From: an uncultured Clostridia bacterium
Lineage (GTDB): Bacteria; Bacillota_A; Clostridia; Christensenellales; Aristaeellaceae
DNA: 23,727 nucleotides
Assembly: GCA_947166205.1 (NCBI GenBank)
Contig: CAMVDI010000006.1
Span: 1 to 23,727, forward strand
Direction: 5' to 3'
The position numbers and the translations under genes are program-made. Positions within the stretch are counted from its first letter, which is position 1; each line of letters begins with the position of its first letter. The notes under the pieces were generated by a model. That model saw only the letters and a program-made list of their open reading frames with translations, was not told the origin of the DNA and did no database searches. Positions 1 to 8,640 of the stretch are shown in pieces.

Positions 1-1
1 G

Positions 2-52
2 GCCGTCAGGATCAGCGGCGGGAAATCCGCCGCCGCGGGGAGGCGCCTGTGA
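2..52 (+). CDS. C-terminal tail of an upstream gene (partial)
   Basis: Frame 2 is open from the window edge to a TGA at 50-52 and encodes a 16-residue tail ending in AAAGRRL. The stop overlaps the GTG start of the next gene as GTGA, a typical arrangement for translationally coupled genes, which is why I think this frame is a real gene end. Nothing can be said about the function. Frame 1, that of the AraC-type gene, is also open to the window edge, so an earlier start for that gene with no gene here cannot be excluded. Confidence 0.45.
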   Translation, partial: AVRISGGKSAAAGRRL

Positions 53-2295
53 TCAGAAAGAGCCGGACCTCTGTCTTCATCCGATACGCGCTGTCGTATC
101 TCGCCGTGGTGCTGCTGCTTTTTTCCAGCATCATCGGATATCTGTATGTCCGCCTCAGCGGCGAAGCCCGGCAGGAGATCATTGAACACCAGACCAGCCG
201 GCTGTCCCGGATCGCCGGCCAGCACGAAAGCTATCTGTCCGCCATGCTGAACACGGCGGAGGAGATCGGTCTGAGCCCGGATATCGCCTTTTTCCGCTAT
301 GAGGAGGAGCCCTGGAAAGCCTATGACCTTCAGCTGAAGATGGTGCCCTATACCACCACCAGCACCTTCTGCGACCAGATGTTCCTGCACTTCTTCGGGG
401 ATGACCGGATTTATTCCTCCTCGTCCTCCATGTCCCTGTCCATGTTTGCCCGCATGATGCGCTATGAGCATACGCCCATGGAGCGGCTGGTGAACCTGAT
501 CCGTTCCGCGGACCGGATGACCATCCTGCCCGCCCAGCAGATCTCCTCCTCCCTGGTGGACAGCTCCCGGGTGGTCACCTTCCTGGTGCCGCTGAATTCC
601 GGCGCCGGATCCTCCAAGGGCGTTCTGCTCTTCCTGATCAAGGACAGCGTATATCAGTCCCTGTTCTCCGGCACCATCGACGGCCAGGTCAATACCTATA
701 TCTGGCAGGGGGACACCCTGCTTTCCTCCGCGGAGGAGCTGGAGGTCCCCGCGGACCGGGTGAAGCCCACCGCCGAGGCGGCGCCCTCCGACACCTTCCG
801 CTGGGAGAGCCGGGACTGGACCCGGATCACCTATTCCAGCCGGAACTGGGGGCTGGTCTACACCGCCGTTCTGCGCAACGCGGATATCAATTCCTCCATC
901 GCCCGAAAGCTGGTCAGCAATCTGGCGATTCTCCCGGTTTTCCTGGTTCTGTGCCTGATCGCCGCCCTGTGGATGGCCCGGCGCCACGCGGAGCCGATCC
1001 GGGCCCTCACCGGTCTGCTCTCCCGGCCGGAGGAGGGCGCCTCCCGGGATGAACTGCAGCAGATTTCCACCGGCATCCGCCAGCTGACCACCCGGAACCA
1101 GGAGCTGACCACCCGGCTGGACCGGGCCCTTCCCGTGCAGCGGCATGACTTCGTGTTCCGCTTTGTCAAGGGACGCTTTGCCTCCCGGGAGGAAGCCCTG
1201 GCCGCCGGGCGCGCGGTGGGACTGGAGATCGACCGGGCCGCCTACGCGGTCATTCTCTGCGCCGGCGCGGACGGCAGCGACCATCCCTTCGACCTGGGGG
1301 CGCCTCCCTTTGCCGGCTTCGCGGGCTGCTCCGGGGCGGGGGTGGAGCTGGTCGCGCTGAAGGCAAACCTCTATCTGGTCTTCGCGGACGATCCCGAAAC
1401 GCTTCCCGCCCTGGCAGAGGCCATCCGCGGGGAAGGGGAAAGCGCCGGGGGCCGCTGCGTGACGGCGGTTTCCCTGCCCCACACCGACTTCGCGGAGGCG
1501 CCGGCCGCCTATCTGGAGGCCTCCGCCGCCTATGAGAACCGCTTCGTCAAGGGCAGCCGGAAGGTGCTCCGCTACAGCGACATCTCCTCCAATCTGCCCG
1601 ACATTCTGCCCCAGGCCCGGAAGATCACCACCTCCATCAGCCAGGCGCTGAGCCTGGGCAGCCGGGAGCTGCTGGAGACCCGCATCAACGATCTGCTGCA
1701 TTTTCTGCGGAACACCGACATGTCCCCCTTCGCCTTCCGGATGATCTACAGCGACGTGATCAATTCGCTGGTGCACACCCACACCGACGCCCTGGCCGAC
1801 GGCGCCTCGGTGCAGGAAAACTACAGCATCTTTACCCTGACCTCCTGCCAGTCCATCGACGACCTGGACGAGCTGCTCCGGACCCTCTGCGACCGGCTGC
1901 TCAGCGCCGGCGCCGCCCGGGAGGATCCGGCTCCGGAGGAGGACGAAATCACCCAGGTGGTCCGGTACATGGAGGAGCACTTTTCCGATCCGGAAATCTC
2001 CATGACCGCCCTGGCGGACTCCTTCGAGCTTTCCACCACCCGTTTCTCCCTCTCCTTCAAGGAGAAGATGGGCATGTCCCCCCTGGAATACCTGACCCTG
2101 CTGCGGGTGGAACGGGCGAAGGAGCTGCTGTCCTCCACCGATCTGACCATCCGGGATATCAGCGCCCAGGTGGGTTATTACGATTCCGGATCCTTCATCC
2201 GGCGGTTCAAGCAGGTCACCGGGGAAACCCCGCTGCAGTACCGGCGGGGCCGGGGCGCGTGGCCCCGGGATCCGGAGCCGGAAGAGAAGGAATAG
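49..2295 (+). CDS. Membrane-anchored AraC-family sensor/transcriptional regulator
   Basis: Predicted one-protein receptor and regulator of 748 residues. Residues about 10-33 and 286-310 are membrane segments; the roughly 250 residues between them should face outside and act as the sensor, resembling the large extracytoplasmic sensors of membrane-bound AraC regulators in Firmicutes. A cytoplasmic linker of about 320 residues follows. Residues 633-733 form the AraC DNA-binding domain with two helix-turn-helix units, including the typical RVERAKELL, TIRDISAQVGY and FIRRFKQVTGETPLQYR segments. The GTG start at 49 is preceded by GGGGAGG and overlaps the upstream stop. Family members often control nearby sugar or polymer uptake genes; here the target is probably to the left, outside the window, because the opp genes converge on it and are separated by a terminator. 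The ligand is unknown. Confidence 0.9.
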   Translation: MIRKSRTSVFIRYALSYLAVVLLLFSSIIGYLYVRLSGEARQEIIEHQTSRLSRIAGQHESYLSAMLNTAEEIGLSPDIAFFRYEEEPWKAYDLQLKMVPYTTTSTFCDQMFLHFFGDDRIYSSSSSMSLSMFARMMRYEHTPMERLVNLIRSADRMTILPAQQISSSLVDSSRVVTFLVPLNSGAGSSKGVLLFLIKDSVYQSLFSGTIDGQVNTYIWQGDTLLSSAEELEVPADRVKPTAEAAPSDTFRWESRDWTRITYSSRNWGLVYTAVLRNADINSSIARKLVSNLAILPVFLVLCLIAALWMARRHAEPIRALTGLLSRPEEGASRDELQQISTGIRQLTTRNQELTTRLDRALPVQRHDFVFRFVKGRFASREEALAAGRAVGLEIDRAAYAVILCAGADGSDHPFDLGAPPFAGFAGCSGAGVELVALKANLYLVFADDPETLPALAEAIRGEGESAGGRCVTAVSLPHTDFAEAPAAYLEASAAYENRFVKGSRKVLRYSDISSNLPDILPQARKITTSISQALSLGSRELLETRINDLLHFLRNTDMSPFAFRMIYSDVINSLVHTHTDALADGASVQENYSIFTLTSCQSIDDLDELLRTLCDRLLSAGAAREDPAPEEDEITQVVRYMEEHFSDPEISMTALADSFELSTTRFSLSFKEKMGMSPLEYLTLLRVERAKELLSSTDLTIRDISAQVGYYDSGSFIRRFKQVTGETPLQYRRGRGAWPRDPEPEEKE

Positions 2296-2381
2296 GCTGT
2301 ACGAAAGGATAAGTTATCCGAAAAAACAGGCCTGTCCGAAAAAATAAGCTGTCCGAAAAAACAGGCCTGCCCGTCAAAACA
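2296..2381. repeat. Five degenerate 17-18 bp tandem repeats
   Basis: Directly after the araC-type stop codon the sequence falls into about five units of 17-18 bp (2296-2312, 2313-2329, 2330-2347, 2348-2364, 2365-2381), with a core like GCTGTCCGAAAAAACAG. The two best copies are at 2313-2329 and 2348-2364. The last unit runs into the terminator stem. They lie between two convergent genes, so they are untranslated. Their role is unknown; replication slippage is the simplest origin. Confidence 0.6.
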
Positions 2382-2419
2382 CCCGCCCCTCCCGAAAACC
2401 GGGAAGGGCGGGTGTTTTT
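2376..2419. terminator. Bidirectional rho-independent terminator
   Basis: The arms 2376-2394 and 2400-2418 pair over about 18 positions with one mismatch (2389/2405) around an AAAAC loop. The stem is GC-rich in the middle and ends in an A-run on the left and a T-run on the right, so it can terminate transcripts from both sides. It sits between the plus-strand AraC-type gene and the minus-strand oppF, both of which end here. Confidence 0.9.
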
Positions 2420-2462
2420 CAGCGGGGAAAAGGAATTCGCACAAAAGGACCGTCCCCCTGTG

Positions 2463-3398
2463 TTATTCCAGCCAGGAGCGGACCTCCTCGTCGGTTCCGA
2501 GAACGGTATGGGTTCCCCCGATCAGATGCTCCGTCCCCGCGGCATAGTCCAGGCCACTGGAGGCGTAGTCATAGGTCAGGGCCGTCCGCTTCTTCTCCAC
2601 CTCGGGATTGGGATGGGGAATCGCGGACAGAAGGGACTTTGTATAGGGGTGGACCGGCCGGGAGAAGATCTCGTCCTTGGTTCCGGACTCCACCATGTAG
2701 CCCAGATGCAGCACGCCGATCCGGTCGGAGATGTACTTCACCATGCTCAGATCATGGGCGATGAAGAGGTACGCGCAGTGGGTCTCCTCCTGGATGTCCT
2801 TCATCAGGTTCACCACCTGCGCCTGGATGGACACGTCCAGCGCGGAGATGCACTCATCCGCGATGATCAGCCGGGGATTCATGATCAGCGCCCGGGCGAT
2901 GCCGACCCGCTGCCGCTGGCCGCCGGAGAACTGATGGGGATAGCGGGAGGCGTGCTCCGGGCTCAGGCCCACCTTCTTCAGCATCTCGCCGATCATCTTC
3001 TGGCGCTCCTGTCTGCCCGCGCCGATATGGTGGATCTTCAGCCCCTCGCCGATGATATCCTCCACCTTCTTCCGGGGATTCAGGCTGGCCATGGGATCCT
3101 GGAAGATCATCTGCATATCCCTGCGCAGCATCTCCCGGGTTTCCCCGTCCATGCGCCCGACGATTTCCTTTCCCTGGAAGATCACATTCCCGGAAGTGGG
3201 ATTGTACAGCCGGATCACGCTGCGTCCGATGGTGGTCTTTCCGCTGCCGCTCTCCCCCACCAGCCCGTAGGTTTCCCCGGGATAGATGTTGAAGGAGACG
3301 CCGTTGACCGCCCGGACCGTATAGGTTCTGGAAACCGGGAAATGCTGGACCAGGTTCCGGACCTGCAGCAGAGGCTCCCTGTTCGTCTGTTCGCTCAT
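2463..3398 (-). CDS. oppF: Peptide ABC importer ATPase, OppF/AmiF type (system 1)
   Basis: One of the two nucleotide-binding subunits that drive oligopeptide uptake from the cytoplasmic face. The 311 residues show Walker A GESGSGKTT (48-56), Q-loop Gln100, signature FSGGQRQR (157-164), Walker B with Asp181-Glu182 and switch His215. Walker B reads DECISALD instead of the common DEPxSALD, a mild change. The C-terminus lacks the Cys-rich iron-sulphur-type motif found in many OppF proteins and instead has a short tail of the AmiF type seen in streptococcal and bacillar Opp/Ami systems. Its ATG overlaps the oppD stop by ATGA, so the two ATPases are translationally coupled. It is the last gene of the oppABCDF cluster, and the bidirectional terminator follows it. 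Confidence 0.95.
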   Translation of the reverse strand: MSEQTNREPLLQVRNLVQHFPVSRTYTVRAVNGVSFNIYPGETYGLVGESGSGKTTIGRSVIRLYNPTSGNVIFQGKEIVGRMDGETREMLRRDMQMIFQDPMASLNPRKKVEDIIGEGLKIHHIGAGRQERQKMIGEMLKKVGLSPEHASRYPHQFSGGQRQRVGIARALIMNPRLIIADECISALDVSIQAQVVNLMKDIQEETHCAYLFIAHDLSMVKYISDRIGVLHLGYMVESGTKDEIFSRPVHPYTKSLLSAIPHPNPEVEKKRTALTYDYASSGLDYAAGTEHLIGGTHTVLGTDEEVRSWLE

Positions 3399-4507
3399 AG
3401 ATACTTCTCCGCCTCCTTCCGGGCCCGCTCCAGCCGCGCCGTCAGCTCCGGAGGCATCTCCACCTTCGGGGCGTCCGGATGCAGGAGCCAGGTCGCCGCC
3501 CAGTGGGTGGGGCTCACCTGGAAGAGCGGGGGTTCCGCCTTCTCGTCAATCGCCAGGGCAAACCGGTTCCGGGACGCGAAGGCATCCCCCTTCGGCTCGC
3601 GCAGCAGGTTGGGCGGGCTTCCGGGGATCGAATACAGCCGGTCGTCCTCGGTCTCCAGGTCCGGCATGGCGGACAGCAGGCCCCAGGTGTACGGATGCTT
3701 CGGCTCAAAGAAGATCTCGTTCACATTGCCCACTTCCACGATTTTGCCCGCGTACATCACATCCACATAGTCCGCCACCTTGGCCACCACCCCCAGATCA
3801 TGGGTGATGTAGACCACGCTCAGCTTCATCTTCTGCTGGATCTCCATGATCAGCTCCAGAATCCGGGCCTGGATGGTCACGTCCAGGGCGGTGGTGGGCT
3901 CGTCGCAGATCAGTATATCCGGGTTCGCGGACAGGGCGATGGCGATCACCACCCGCTGGCGCATGCCGCCGGAAAGCTGATGGGGATAGTTCCGGAAGCG
4001 CTTTTCCGCGTCCGGGATGCCCACCAGGTTCAGCAGCTCCAGCGCCCGGGCCCGGGCCGCCGCCTTGTCCATACGCTCATGCAGGAACATGCCCTCCATG
4101 ATCTGCTTTCCGATGGTCATGGTGGGATCCAGACTGGTCATCGGATCCTGGAACACCATGGCGATGCGCTGGCCGTTGATCCGGCTCCGCAGCTCCTTTT
4201 TGCTCATCTTCAGCAGATCCTCGGTCACTTCATGCCCCTGGGCATCCGTATGGGTATACAGGATCTCCCCGCTGTTCACGGTGGCGTTGCTGTCCAGCAG
4301 GCCCATCACCGCCTTCATGGTGACGGATTTGCCGGAGCCGCTCTCCCCCACGATGGCGACGGTTTCGCCCCTGCACAGGTCCAGGTTCACGCCGCGGATG
4401 GCATGGATCGTGCCCGCGTTCGTCCGGAAGGAGATATCCAGATTCCGGATCTCCAGAATCGTCTTGCTGTTTTCGGTCTGATTCAGGCCGGGAATCTTTT
4501 CGCTCAT
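3395..4507 (-). CDS. oppD: Peptide ABC importer ATPase, OppD/AmiE type (system 1)
   Basis: Partner ATPase of OppF in the first peptide importer. The 370 residues contain Walker [10 protein letters not shown] (54-62), Q-loop Gln120, signature LSGGMRQR (178-185), Walker B Asp202-Glu203 and His236. The region that carries three or four cysteines in many OppD/DppD proteins reads [16 protein letters not shown] (306-321), so all these cysteines are absent. This and the following [16 protein letters not shown] segment match what I recall of the Ami/Opp subfamily of Firmicutes. GAGGAGGG lies just ahead of the ATG. The gene lies 10 bases after oppC and overlaps oppF by four bases, so it is part of one operon. 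Confidence 0.95.
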   Translation of the reverse strand: MSEKIPGLNQTENSKTILEIRNLDISFRTNAGTIHAIRGVNLDLCRGETVAIVGESGSGKSVTMKAVMGLLDSNATVNSGEILYTHTDAQGHEVTEDLLKMSKKELRSRINGQRIAMVFQDPMTSLDPTMTIGKQIMEGMFLHERMDKAAARARALELLNLVGIPDAEKRFRNYPHQLSGGMRQRVVIAIALSANPDILICDEPTTALDVTIQARILELIMEIQQKMKLSVVYITHDLGVVAKVADYVDVMYAGKIVEVGNVNEIFFEPKHPYTWGLLSAMPDLETEDDRLYSIPGSPPNLLREPKGDAFASRNRFALAIDEKAEPPLFQVSPTHWAATWLLHPDAPKVEMPPELTARLERARKEAEKYL

Positions 4508-4517
4508 GCCGCCCTCC

Positions 4518-5546
4518 TCACATGTCTTCCAGCTTCGGCGCCAGAGCCTCCCGCAGCCCGTCCCCGATGAAATTGAAGCCCAGCATCAGCAGCGCCAGCA
4601 CGATGATCGGCGGCAGGATCTGATAGGGCAGGGTCGTGATGTTGTTGAAGCCGTCCTCGATCAGGGTTCCCACCGAGCACTGGGGCAGCGCGATTCCGAC
4701 GCCCACAAAGCTCAGGAAAGCTTCGGTGAAGATGGCGGTGGGGATCGAGAACATCACCTGGGTGATGATCGGGCCGATGGTGTTGGGCAGGATCTGGCTG
4801 AAGATGATATGCCCGTTCCGGGCTCCCAGGGTCCGGCTGGCCAGCACATACTCCTGCTCCTTGGTTTTCAGCATCTCCGCCCGGGCAATCTTGCTCATGC
4901 CGATCCATTCCGTCAGCAGCAGCGCCACGATCACCAGCCCCATTCCCTTGGGCATGAAGATGGCCAGCACGGACACGATCACCAGCCGGGGCACGGAATT
5001 GGCGATCTCCACAAAGCGCTGCATGATCTGGTCCGTCACCCCGCCGAAATAGCCGGAGATCAGCCCGTAGCTCATGCCGATCAGCATATCGATAAAGATC
5101 GTGACGAAGGCGATGATCAGGGAAACCCGGGCGCCGTACCAGGTCCGGGTCCAGAGATCCCGGCCCAGGTCATCCGTCCCGAAGAGGAAGGTCCGCTCCG
5201 CGAAATCGTCCTCATAGGTCTGTCCGGTCAGCAGCTCATGCAGGGCGGGAATCCGGGGGGAAATCCCCTTGGCGACCACCTTCCGGTTGTTCTCGTTCCG
5301 GAAGGAGACGATGTCCCGGTATCCGTATTCGTTGATCATCGGCCCGAAGAGGCTCAGCAGCATGATCGCGGCGATGATGATCAGGCCGATCACCGCCTTC
5401 CTGTCCCTGAAAAAGTGGACCGCCACGCCCTTCCAGTATCCCTGGGAGGCGTAGTTCCTGTCCGTGGCGATATCCCGGTTCTGCAGGAACTCAAAGTCAC
5501 CCGGCTGGGGCGTATAATCCGATTCCTTTCTGACCTGGATTTCCAT
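4518..5546 (-). CDS. oppC: Peptide ABC importer permease, OppC type (system 1)
   Basis: Inner-membrane permease subunit that pairs with OppB to form the peptide channel. The 342 residues begin with a cytoplasmic stretch of about 50, then TM1 (VIGLIIIAAIMLLSLFG), an outside loop of about 60 residues, the conserved GTDDLGRDL motif, and the remaining membrane segments. The EAA loop that docks on the ATPase is visible around ASRTLGARNGHIIFSQILPN. The start overlaps the oppB stop by one base (TAATG), indicating coupling. Compared with the second system's OppC the outside loop is ordinary, with no inserted domain. Confidence 0.95.
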   Translation of the reverse strand: MEIQVRKESDYTPQPGDFEFLQNRDIATDRNYASQGYWKGVAVHFFRDRKAVIGLIIIAAIMLLSLFGPMINEYGYRDIVSFRNENNRKVVAKGISPRIPALHELLTGQTYEDDFAERTFLFGTDDLGRDLWTRTWYGARVSLIIAFVTIFIDMLIGMSYGLISGYFGGVTDQIMQRFVEIANSVPRLVIVSVLAIFMPKGMGLVIVALLLTEWIGMSKIARAEMLKTKEQEYVLASRTLGARNGHIIFSQILPNTIGPIITQVMFSIPTAIFTEAFLSFVGVGIALPQCSVGTLIEDGFNNITTLPYQILPPIIVLALLMLGFNFIGDGLREALAPKLEDM

Positions 5547-6496
5547 TACGCGTCACCCGCCTTTCCCTGCACCCGGATCCGCGGATCCAGGATTCCGTAG
5601 AGGATATCCACCAGCAGCATGATGCCGATGTACAGCGCCGAATAGAGGATTCCCAGCGCCAGCACGTAGTTGTAGTCGATCCCTTCGCCGGTGATCGCGT
5701 CCACCATCAGCTTGCCGATGCCGTTGATGCCGTAGATCTTCTCCACCACCAGCGCGCCGGTCAGCAGGTCCACAATCAGCGGAGCCAGCACCGTAACGAT
5801 CGGGATCAGCGCGTTGCGCAGCACATGCCGCCGCACCAGGCTGCCTCCGTACATGCCCTTGGATTCCGCCAGCCGCACATAGTCGCTGTCCATCACCTCC
5901 ACCATCTCGTTCCGGGTGAAACGGGCGATGGTGGACAGCGTGAACAGGCTCAGGGACAGGGACGGGATCACGGAAGAGAACAGAAACCGCTTCTCGTCAA
6001 AGAAATAGGGGAAGAAGGGAATCCTGAAGGAGAAATAATACTGCAGGAAGATCAGGAACACATAGGAGGGCACGCAGACGCCGATGATGGACAGCACCGT
6101 GCAGAAGCCGTCCAGAAACTTTCCCCTGTGCAGGGCGGCCGTAATTCCCAGCAGCAGCCCCAGCAGCGTTCCGATCAGGATCGCCAGACCGCCGATCCGG
6201 AAGGAATTGGACATGCAGGTGGCCATCACCGTGTGAATCGGAACCCCGTAATACAGGGAGGTTCCGTTTCCGAAGTCCCCGTGAAGGAGCAGCCTGCGCA
6301 TATAGTTGAAAAACTGCACGGGGATCGGATCGTCCAGCCCCATCTCCGCCCGCTTGTTGGCGATCATGTCCGCGCTCATCCGCTCCGAGGGGAAGGGATT
6401 GCCCGGCATGATCCGCACCAGCAGGAAGAGCAGGAAGGTGATGATCAGCAGCGTCAGCAGGGCGGTGCCGATCCGCTTCAGGATATATTTTCCCAT
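5546..6496 (-). CDS. oppB: Peptide ABC importer permease, OppB type (system 1)
   Basis: Permease subunit of the first peptide importer, 316 residues. It starts with MGKYILKRIGTALLTLL, typical of OppB/DppB with the first membrane segment at about residues 9-29, and contains the N-terminal motif around RIMPGNPF, the EAA loop near ESKGMYGGSLVRRHVLRNALIP and the C-terminal LVDILYGILDPRIRVQG. No strong Shine-Dalgarno is seen ahead of the ATG, only a weak purine stretch. The gene follows oppA after a terminator, so its expression probably depends on read-through from the oppA promoter or on a weak promoter in 6497-6640 that I could not identify. Confidence 0.95.
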   Translation of the reverse strand: MGKYILKRIGTALLTLLIITFLLFLLVRIMPGNPFPSERMSADMIANKRAEMGLDDPIPVQFFNYMRRLLLHGDFGNGTSLYYGVPIHTVMATCMSNSFRIGGLAILIGTLLGLLLGITAALHRGKFLDGFCTVLSIIGVCVPSYVFLIFLQYYFSFRIPFFPYFFDEKRFLFSSVIPSLSLSLFTLSTIARFTRNEMVEVMDSDYVRLAESKGMYGGSLVRRHVLRNALIPIVTVLAPLIVDLLTGALVVEKIYGINGIGKLMVDAITGEGIDYNYVLALGILYSALYIGIMLLVDILYGILDPRIRVQGKAGDA

Positions 6497-6633
6497 CTTG
6501 ATTCCACTTTCTTTTCCGGGGCCGGTCAGCCCTCCGGCGCCTCCCCTCCCCGGGGGAGGGATCCGGTTTTCCGGGCGCCCCCCGCGGCAGGGCCGGCGTC
6601 AGGCTGAACAGACCCTTTTTATCCTTCTCAGGC

Positions 6634-6674
6634 AAAAAAACCAGTCAGAGCGGTCCTCAGGGCCGCTCTGACTG
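6634..6674 (-). terminator. Terminator/attenuator between oppA and oppB (system 1)
   Basis: CAGTCAGAGCGG (6642-6653) pairs perfectly with 6663-6674; the stem extends inward by up to three more pairs. On the minus strand it is followed by seven T residues (6634-6640). It sits just after the oppA stop and before oppB. Such partial terminators are common after binding-protein genes and would make OppA more abundant than the membrane subunits. Confidence 0.9.
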
Positions 6675-6699
6675 AACAGGATATCCCGATGGCCGGGAT

Positions 6700-8346
6700 T
6701 TATTCAATCTCGGCGTTCTTGTACACGCGGTTCAGCGCCACGGGGTGGAAGGCGACGCCCTTCACGCCGGCGGTGATCAGGTTGGCATTGGCCTTGGTGT
6801 ACAGGGGCGCGATCACCGCTTCCTGCATAACCAGGGTTTCCGCCTTCAGCATGGCATCCCAGCGGGCATCATAGTCGGAGATGTAGGCGCCGGTGGTGCA
6901 GTCCGCGATCAGCTGATCGTATTCCGCGTTGGACCAGAAACCGTAGTTGTTGGAGTTGTTGGTGATCCACATGCCCAGGTAGGTCATGGGATCCGCGTAG
7001 TCCGGGCCCCACCGGGTCAGCGCGATGTCGTAGTTGTCGTTCTGCATCTTGTCCAGACGCTCCGTCTTGGTCATGCTCTGCAGATTGATGGTCACGCCGG
7101 GCAGCAGCTCCTCGACGTCTTCCTTGATGGCCTGGGCCACCTTGGCCACTTCATCGCCCTCGTTGGAGCCGTAGATCATGGTGAAGGTGAATTCCTCAAC
7201 GCCCAGCTCCTGCTTGGCCAGTTCCAGATAAGCGGCGGCCTTGTCGGGATTGAAGCCCACATAGTCGGCGAAAAGGGTCTGATCCGCGGAGAAGTCCGCC
7301 CCGGTGGTGGCGCTGGCGGCAAACTGCGGCGGAACCGCGGTGTAGGTGGCCAGGGAGCCGTCCATCACATAGTTGTCCACCAGGTTGTCCCGGTCAATCG
7401 CGTTGGAGATCGCCAGGCGCAGGTTGACGTTGGCCAGCATTCCGCCCTGGGCGTTCTTGTCGGTCTGGCTGAAGGACAGGTACCACATGTATCCGGCGCC
7501 GGTCACGGTGAGCCGGTCGGCCAGGGCCGGGTCCTTCTTCGCGGCATCCACCTGGCTGCCGTTGATCATGACGATATCCAGAGCGCCGGTCCTGAAGGCG
7601 GTCAGGGCGTTGTCGGAGGAACCGACGACCTGATAGTTGATGCCGGCCAGCTTGACGGTATCAGCGGCCCAGTAGTCCGGATTCTTCTTCAGGCTCAGGC
7701 TGGCGGTGCCGGGGGTGTAGCTCTCCAGCACGAAGGCGCCGTTGCACAGGAAGGTTTCGGGGCTGGTGCCGTAGGTGTCGCCCACAGCGTTGTAGAACGC
7801 TTCGTTGATCGGATAGAAGGTGGGGAAATACATCAGGCTCGGGAAGAAGGAAACCGGAACTTCCAGCTCGACCACAAAGGTCTTGTCGTCGGGAGCGGAA
7901 ACGCCCATGGTCTCCGGATCCGCGCCGTCATGAATGATGGCGGCGGCGCCCTTGATGTTGCCGATCTCGTCCATCATGTAGGCATACTCGCCCGCTTCCT
8001 TCGCGATCCGCCGCCAGGCGAAAACGAAGTCATTGGCGGTCACGGGGGTGCCGTCGGACCACTTGGCGTCACGAAGATGGAAGGTGTAGGTCAGGCCGTC
8101 ATCGGACACGTCCCAGCTTTCCGCCAGAGCGGGCTGGGCGGCGCCTTCGTCGTCCATCTGGGTCAGGCCGTCGATGCAGTCGGCGATCACTTCGAAGGAA
8201 TCACCGTCGGTGGCCAGATTGGTATCCAGGCTCATCACGTTGGTGGACAGCATCACGCCCAGATAGCGGTCGCTCTCCGCGGAGGCGAAGGAAGCGGCGC
8301 TCAGGAGCATGACGGCTGCAAGCATCAGAGAAAGAAACTTTTTCAT
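6700..8346 (-). CDS. oppA: Peptide-binding protein, SBP family 5 (OppA type, system 1)
   Basis: Extracellular receptor that captures peptides for the adjacent permease. It has 548 residues from the ATG at 8346, chosen over the ATG at 8355 because AAAGGA lies 8 bases ahead of 8346 but touches the upper ATG. The N-terminus MKKFLSLMLAAVMLLSAASF followed by ASA-ESD is a Sec signal with a signal-peptidase-I-like site. There is no cysteine lipobox, which is unusual since OppA proteins of Gram-positive bacteria are normally lipoproteins. The body shows typical family 5 features: LTYTFHLRDAKWSDGTPVTA near residue 90 and a C-terminal APLYTKANANLI segment. It has its own promoter (8408-8437) and is followed by a terminator before oppBCDF. 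Confidence 0.93.
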   Translation of the reverse strand: MKKFLSLMLAAVMLLSAASFASAESDRYLGVMLSTNVMSLDTNLATDGDSFEVIADCIDGLTQMDDEGAAQPALAESWDVSDDGLTYTFHLRDAKWSDGTPVTANDFVFAWRRIAKEAGEYAYMMDEIGNIKGAAAIIHDGADPETMGVSAPDDKTFVVELEVPVSFFPSLMYFPTFYPINEAFYNAVGDTYGTSPETFLCNGAFVLESYTPGTASLSLKKNPDYWAADTVKLAGINYQVVGSSDNALTAFRTGALDIVMINGSQVDAAKKDPALADRLTVTGAGYMWYLSFSQTDKNAQGGMLANVNLRLAISNAIDRDNLVDNYVMDGSLATYTAVPPQFAASATTGADFSADQTLFADYVGFNPDKAAAYLELAKQELGVEEFTFTMIYGSNEGDEVAKVAQAIKEDVEELLPGVTINLQSMTKTERLDKMQNDNYDIALTRWGPDYADPMTYLGMWITNNSNNYGFWSNAEYDQLIADCTTGAYISDYDARWDAMLKAETLVMQEAVIAPLYTKANANLITAGVKGVAFHPVALNRVYKNAEIE

Positions 8347-8407
8347 GCAGGTCATCCTTTCTGAAAATGTGTCAGTCTGTCGGGGAAACCTCCCTCAAAC
8401 CGCGGAG

Positions 8408-8437
8408 ATTATATAATTCCGCCGCCCGGTTTGTAAA
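8408..8437 (-). promoter_or_regulatory. Sigma-A-type promoter of oppA
   Basis: On the minus strand TTTACA (8437-8432) and TATAAT (8413-8408) are separated by 18 bases. The -10 box is a perfect consensus in an otherwise GC-rich region, and the expected start point lies about 55 bases before the oppA ATG. No other good promoter is seen in the 290-base gap between oppA and ohrR. Confidence 0.8.
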
Positions 8438-8446
8438 GCCGTGAAC

Positions 8447-8460
8447 ATTGAAAATACAAT
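8447..8460. promoter_or_regulatory. Possible operator next to the oppA promoter
   Basis: ATTG-AAAATA-CAAT is a short inverted repeat about 10 bases upstream of the oppA -35 box. Its position suits an activator or repressor site, but four-base half-sites often occur by chance, so this is a weak call. The regulator is unknown. Confidence 0.25.
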
Positions 8461-8593
8461 CCCGGCGGGCGCGCCGGTCTCCGGGGCCCGAGGGGATTGT
8501 CTCCCACTTTCCGGCGATTATTTTCACTCTTTTCGTCCGTCCGTCCCACCTTCAGCGGCCTTTTCCCCCTGTTCCATCCCCTGTTTTCCACAG

Positions 8594-8623
8594 AAAAAGG
8601 GGATCCTTCCGGATCCCCTTCTG
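8594..8623 (-). terminator. Terminator of the trxR-trxA-ohrR operon
   Basis: AAGGGGATCC (8597-8606) pairs with GGATCCCCTT (8611-8620) around a TTCC loop. On the minus strand the hairpin is followed by five T residues. It lies 18 bases after the ohrR stop. Confidence 0.85.
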
Positions 8624-8640
8624 TCCCGGCCCTGCCGGTC

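Noticed and set aside
2412..4570. Two plus-strand open frames of 363-452 residues across oppF and oppD
   Set aside because: Both are antisense to ATPases with intact Walker motifs; composition is that of a shadow.
6541..6562. GC-rich palindrome near 6544-6560 as a terminator
   Set aside because: The arms leave almost no loop and no T-run follows on either strand.
5997..6635. 212-residue minus-strand open frame overlapping oppB
   Set aside because: It is an alternative frame of oppB extended through the leader; oppB itself has all family motifs.
6745..8364. 539-residue plus-strand open frame
   Set aside because: It is antisense to the oppA binding protein, which has its own promoter, signal peptide and terminator.
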